From assembly GCA_905183005.1 (NCBI GenBank), contig CAJJDO010000092.1:368315-432314 (forward strand): DNA of 64,000 nt. The letters run 5' to 3'. This document shows, piece by piece, positions 59,602-64,000 of this stretch. Every line of letters begins with the position of its first letter. Within the stretch, counting starts at the first letter, position 1. A program made the translations under genes and the position numbers. Source of the DNA: Paramecium pentaurelia. Lineage: Eukaryota > Ciliophora > Oligohymenophorea > Peniculida > Parameciidae. Below the pieces are notes generated by a model that ran no database searches, was not told the origin of the DNA, and saw nothing but the letters and a program-made list of their open reading frames with translations.

Positions 59602-60772
59602 TATTTTTTACCTCGAAGAACTCTCATATCAATCTAAATTTCATCGACTGGTAGCTAAATTTTTTCAATTTTATTTTACAGTATTTTGAAGTCTTTGTGT
59701 ATTTCTTACAAATATAAAAACTCAAATTAATTTAAGAGGACATCTCCTCTATATTTTAAAAATATTCGTCAAAATCCTTTGATTTCTATTCTACCAATTT
59801 TTAAGTATAAATTTGTTATTTTTATCACCATCATGAATTTCTACCTCCAGTTTTTCAAGTTCTTTCAATTTTACTCGAAATTCTTATTACAATCTTTTTA
59901 TATTAATCTATTTACTTAATTTTAAATATATTCCTTACATTCTCTATTTCTCATCCAAGTTATTATATTAACATTTAACAAATTCTACCACTATTTATTC
60001 ATTGATAATCATTTAACCTTTCATAATAAAATAAACAATCTCTGGCTCTGTAATCATCACTAAAATGATATTTTAATAATTTTGAATCCTTTTACATAAA
60101 TGTTCATCATGGGTAATTTTTAGATCTTGAATAAAATTCATTTTTTATCTAAAATATATTTCTCAAATTTTCAATAGTATCATTTTCAAAAGTTTTAATT
60201 TATTAATAATCTTAACCTTTATCTGAATTACCACCTAAAACAGTTGTATAGTCTTAGTAATTCTGATATACTTCGACTCTCCTTTAATTTTTTTCAGTAA
60301 TCTATGTTATTTATTAAATGTTTTTTAAATTTGCGTATTAATTTTTTAAATTTTCAATGCATTTTTATAATGAAAGAAGCAATCTAATTTTTGCAGCATA
60401 TTAGAGAAAATACTTAGTTAATGAAGCTTCCTTCTATTCTGATTTAATTTGTTTAATATCAATTAGTTTAAAGGAAGATGAAATAAATTATTCTTATTGT
60501 ATTATTTTCCTTTTCATCAAAAAATTACTAATACATTTGTCAGATTCAATAAAATTTAAACCTAGTGTTTTATGTATTAATATTTTAATAAAAGATGATC
60601 AAAACCTTTTATAACCTATAGAGTAGATTGATCAGCTTATCAATATCCCTTTGATTTAGACAATAATAATTTTACATTCTTCACTAATCACTTAGATAAA
60701 TTATCCCTTTTAGCTTATGTTTTTTTTTATCAATTATAATTCCTTTATAATATTCATTTCTAATTTTAATAA
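59602..60772. repeat. First copy of a 1,171-bp duplicated segment at an assembly joint
   Basis: This segment reappears at 60774-61944 with an offset of exactly 1,172 (one N lies between). Every stretch compared by eye is identical, including ends. The most economical reading is that two contigs with overlapping ends were joined by a single N. Confidence 0.92.
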
Positions 60773-60773
60773 N
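60773..60773. other. Single ambiguous base (N) joining two contigs
   Basis: The only N in the window; it sits exactly between the two identical copies. Confidence 0.95.
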
Positions 60774-61944
60774 TATTTTTTACCTCGAAGAACTCTCATA
60801 TCAATCTAAATTTCATCGACTGGTAGCTAAATTTTTTCAATTTTATTTTACAGTATTTTGAAGTCTTTGTGTATTTCTTACAAATATAAAAACTCAAATT
60901 AATTTAAGAGGACATCTCCTCTATATTTTAAAAATATTCGTCAAAATCCTTTGATTTCTATTCTACCAATTTTTAAGTATAAATTTGTTATTTTTATCAC
61001 CATCATGAATTTCTACCTCCAGTTTTTCAAGTTCTTTCAATTTTACTCGAAATTCTTATTACAATCTTTTTATATTAATCTATTTACTTAATTTTAAATA
61101 TATTCCTTACATTCTCTATTTCTCATCCAAGTTATTATATTAACATTTAACAAATTCTACCACTATTTATTCATTGATAATCATTTAACCTTTCATAATA
61201 AAATAAACAATCTCTGGCTCTGTAATCATCACTAAAATGATATTTTAATAATTTTGAATCCTTTTACATAAATGTTCATCATGGGTAATTTTTAGATCTT
61301 GAATAAAATTCATTTTTTATCTAAAATATATTTCTCAAATTTTCAATAGTATCATTTTCAAAAGTTTTAATTTATTAATAATCTTAACCTTTATCTGAAT
61401 TACCACCTAAAACAGTTGTATAGTCTTAGTAATTCTGATATACTTCGACTCTCCTTTAATTTTTTTCAGTAATCTATGTTATTTATTAAATGTTTTTTAA
61501 ATTTGCGTATTAATTTTTTAAATTTTCAATGCATTTTTATAATGAAAGAAGCAATCTAATTTTTGCAGCATATTAGAGAAAATACTTAGTTAATGAAGCT
61601 TCCTTCTATTCTGATTTAATTTGTTTAATATCAATTAGTTTAAAGGAAGATGAAATAAATTATTCTTATTGTATTATTTTCCTTTTCATCAAAAAATTAC
61701 TAATACATTTGTCAGATTCAATAAAATTTAAACCTAGTGTTTTATGTATTAATATTTTAATAAAAGATGATCAAAACCTTTTATAACCTATAGAGTAGAT
61801 TGATCAGCTTATCAATATCCCTTTGATTTAGACAATAATAATTTTACATTCTTCACTAATCACTTAGATAAATTATCCCTTTTAGCTTATGTTTTTTTTT
61901 ATCAATTATAATTCCTTTATAATATTCATTTCTAATTTTAATAA
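60774..61944. repeat. Second copy of the 1,171-bp duplicated segment
   Basis: Identical by eye to 59602-60772. Sequence continues past 61944 into unique DNA (the NACHT gene's N-terminal part), while the first copy continues to the left of 59602 into the NACHT P-loop region. Removing one copy and the N restores one continuous gene locus. Confidence 0.92.
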
Positions 61945-62233
61945 CTATTTCTCCTTTTCTTCCTATATCTTCATACATCTTATAAGAAATCTACAATTGT
62001 TTTGTTCAAATTCTCTAAATTCTTTTAGACTTTTTGATTATAAATCAATTAATTATTGGGCAAATATATAACATCAAAATGGAAACGGATTCTGTTTATT
62101 TATCAAGAAGGCAAAACTCATTATATATTTCTTAGCCCAATATAGCTGATTATATTATATAATTATTTACTGATTCAAGATTCTCTTAGTATTCAAAATT
62201 CTTTCTTTCGATAATATTCTTATTGTCTTCCAT

Positions 62234-63759
62234 TATTAAGTTTAATTTTTATTTATTTCTTTTTACATTATTAATATTAGGATTCCCAAATAAAATACAT
62301 TATTCATTCTTGAATTATCTAATCAAATTAGTCAGAAAAAAATGTTATTCTAACCTATCTAGGAGTGTCCATTTTAGCTTCATAATTAGATTCTAACATT
62401 CACCATAGTTAAAAACTTTCTAATTTCCTAAAACATTGATAAATATCTTTTCTTTTAACCCAAGTTTAAATTACAAACATCATGCAATCTCTTGATTATA
62501 TACCATTTCAATTCCTCAAAAAAAAAGTACAATCTAATGAGTTTAGATTGAGTCAACTGAATAAATATTTTACAGCGTCAAAAGAGGTGTCACAAAGTCT
62601 GCCATATTTATAAAAGCAAGAACAGTATGTGAAACCAATTGCTTGAAATTTTTTCTCCCTAATTAATTTCAAAATTTAAGATTGCAGCATTAGCCATATA
62701 TAGTTCAAAACAAATCACTATCCCAAATTTATTTATATAAAGCTTTAATCCCTTCTTCTACTTATGAAATATAATTTTTTTTCCTTTTTTTCTTTTTATA
62801 TTTCAAGATTTAAATTTTTGAGTAAATAGAAGTTCATTTAGGATTTACTGCAAATCACGTGCAAACAAAATAAATGAAGCTTTTATAAAATTAGATTAAA
62901 GCCACAGCATCCCATATTTTTCTGAGTTTTTTATTGTATAATAATTATTGTAGACTGGTGAATTAATGAAGTATTTATTTAATATTATTTTGGTTAAATT
63001 TTATAGATACTTTAAAATTATAAACCAAAAGGTATTTATGGGTTTGAGTACCACTATAATTCATTTAAATATTATCTAATTTACAAATTAAATCAAAGGA
63101 ATTTACATAGATATCAATACAATTTATATCTTTTTTTTTAGCCATCAATATTTGAATAATAAGGAGTTCATCTTTTGTTTAACATATAAATTTCAAATTT
63201 GATAAATTATTTTTGTTATCTCGAACTTTCAATTTTGATAAAAAGAATATTCAATTGATATTTAAGATTCTACAATTATGATGTAATAAAATACTAATAT
63301 AAATATCAAAATTAAGTCTTTTGAAAGAAAAAGATAGCTATTAAAAACAATAATCTTAAATGAGTAATTTGATAATGAGGAAAATATTAATATTTATGTG
63401 ATAATTTTTATATTTCTGCTTATTATCTACAGTTCCAATAATAAATGTACTAATTGCTAAAAATCAACTCAGGATAAACAATTTTGATGATTGAAAAGGG
63501 TTAATTAATCATTGTTCAGCTATCAATATACCCTACTTAGATTCTTTACTTGCTATTTAGGAACCAACTAATTGTTAGAATATAGCTCTTGACTGGAAAT
63601 AGTTAGTGGTTTGGACATCATATAAATTTAGATTCATTAGAGAGTGATCAACTTAAATATTTGAAGTACTAGTTTTTCATAATTTTTCATATTTCAACAA
63701 TTCCCTTTTGAAATAAAAGATTTAATTTATTAAAAAAATTAAAGTTAGGTCACTCACTA
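62234..63759. other. Long gene-free region
   Basis: About 1.5 kb between the NACHT gene start and the WD40 fragment at the right edge. It is AT-rich, with a small inverted repeat AATCTAA-TGAGT-TTAGATT near 62533. No RNA gene or convincing frame is visible. Confidence 0.45.
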
Positions 63760-63849
63760 TTGTTTATATTCTATCTTTGTAAATTATACTTCTTAAAGGC
63801 ATTCTGCTCAGTTTCAAACTTAAATAAAACTTTCATTTATTGTCATAAT

Positions 63850-64000
63850 ATGAAATCTTATGGTCATGAGCATTATGTTATGTCAGTCTGTTTCTCTCCT
63901 GATGGAAATACATTAGCTTCTGGTAGTTATGATAAGTCTATCCGTCTTTGGGATGTCAAAACAGGATAATAAAAAGCCAAATTAGATGGTCATAGTAACT
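63850..64000 (+). CDS. WD40-repeat protein fragment (runs off the window)
   Basis: From ATG 63850 the frame is open to the right edge, and it is open for another ~30 codons upstream. It contains one textbook WD40 unit: YVMSVCFSPDGNTLASGSY, then DKSIRLWDVKTGQQ and the start of the next unit (KLDGHSN). This highly regular repeat type is typical of large ciliate WD40/NACHT-WD40 families and is far better preserved than the WD repeats of the neighbouring minus-strand gene. The true start and upstream domains are not visible: the region before 63760 lacks the family N-terminus, so the gene may start here, be 5'-truncated, or have an upstream exon I missed. Confidence 0.75.

Larger units (their letters stand above)
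57634..62233 (-). pseudogene. NACHT-WD40 protein gene, degenerate and split by an assembly joint
   Basis: From ATG 62233 the minus strand carries pieces of one large protein in changing frames: a helical N-terminal domain (YFLQYAAKIRLLLSLQKC; RRVEVYQNYQDYTTVLGG), a NACHT-type NTPase start (LICGQLKSGMSRVTNRIEEY, then WIPIFVQLPSFKDP), pentapeptide-like repeats (FSGVELNGCNFNLSKIKNSKW, cited in part: LNGCNFNLSKIKNSKW), weak WD40 repeats (HGHSEIIKYLSISSNGDYLA; LATRCSDFTVIIWNIG) and a coiled tail ending at 57634. This is the layout of a large ciliate NACHT-WD40 family. The Walker A motif GxxGSGKS reads GQLKSGMS, with Lys to Met by one base, so ATP binding is probably lost. Parts of the NACHT region have no clear frame. 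I call it a degenerate gene; missed introns and the duplicated joint add to the disorder. Confidence 0.6.

Noticed and set aside
1..64000. Tetrahymena or a hypotrich (Oxytricha-type) as source
   Set aside because: The code is compatible, but Tetrahymena introns are much longer and hypotrich chromosomes carry mostly single genes with telomeres; tiny ~25-nt introns and dense multi-gene DNA favour Paramecium.
1..64000. CRISPR arrays, insertion sequences, prophage or bacterial operons
   Set aside because: No direct-repeat arrays, transposase motifs or Shine-Dalgarno-linked gene strings; all assigned genes are eukaryotic and intron-bearing.

Overview
The window looks like a piece of a ciliate somatic (macronuclear) genome from Paramecium or a close relative. 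The DNA is very AT-rich. Long conserved proteins read through only if TAA and TAG mean glutamine and TGA is the sole stop; for example, the catalytic Gln of two small GTPases is encoded by TAA (6256-6258 and near 18206). Genes are interrupted by tiny introns of about 20-34 nt that begin with GT (nearly always GTA) and end in AG. Coordinates for split genes run from start codon to stop codon and include introns. For most genes the exon arithmetic closes exactly; where it does not, the entry says so.

1-12 kb holds the tail of an unknown gene, a short-chain dehydrogenase, an ATXR3/SDG2-like SET-domain protein (minus), a doublecortin-Ras fusion, two proteins of unknown function and a choline-transporter-like protein (minus). 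12-21 kb holds RNA polymerase III subunit RPC2, an unknown protein, a beta-propeller protein, a Rab GTPase (minus) and a kinesin-13 with a SAP-like N-terminus and a TAA-encoded polyglutamine tract (minus). 21-26 kb is poorer: a degenerate histidine-kinase-like membrane protein, a probably acylated small protein and long gene-free stretches.

26-34 kb carries a CRAL-TRIO protein (minus), a CK1-type kinase, mitochondrial succinyl-CoA ligase beta, histone H2A (minus), an unknown protein and a copine-like protein. 36-44 kb carries a PAP2 phosphatase, a coiled-coil protein, a Ser/Thr kinase (minus), a DHHC palmitoyltransferase and a divergent chitin-synthase-like membrane protein. 45-57 kb carries M18 aminopeptidase, a LITAF-type protein, a coiled-coil protein and a PAF-acetylhydrolase-like enzyme (all minus), a single-pass membrane protein, the ciliary protein CFAP52, a large coiled-coil protein (minus), a CDK5RAP1-type tRNA methylthiotransferase and a Fyv7/CCDC59-like protein. 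The last 7 kb is a degenerate NACHT-WD40 gene (minus) interrupted by an assembly joint: one N flanked by two identical 1,171-bp copies. A separate canonical WD40 repeat runs off the right edge.

The genes form no pathway together. Several fit ciliate cell biology: cilia and cytoskeleton (CFAP52, kinesin-13, DCX-Ras) and membrane traffic with lipid-anchored proteins (Rab, DHHC enzyme, CRAL-TRIO with a CaaX-like end). Most striking are the DCX-Ras fusion, the ATXR3-like SET protein, an E2F/CHR-like promoter element shared by histone H2A and a small unknown gene, and the broken Walker A of the NACHT gene.
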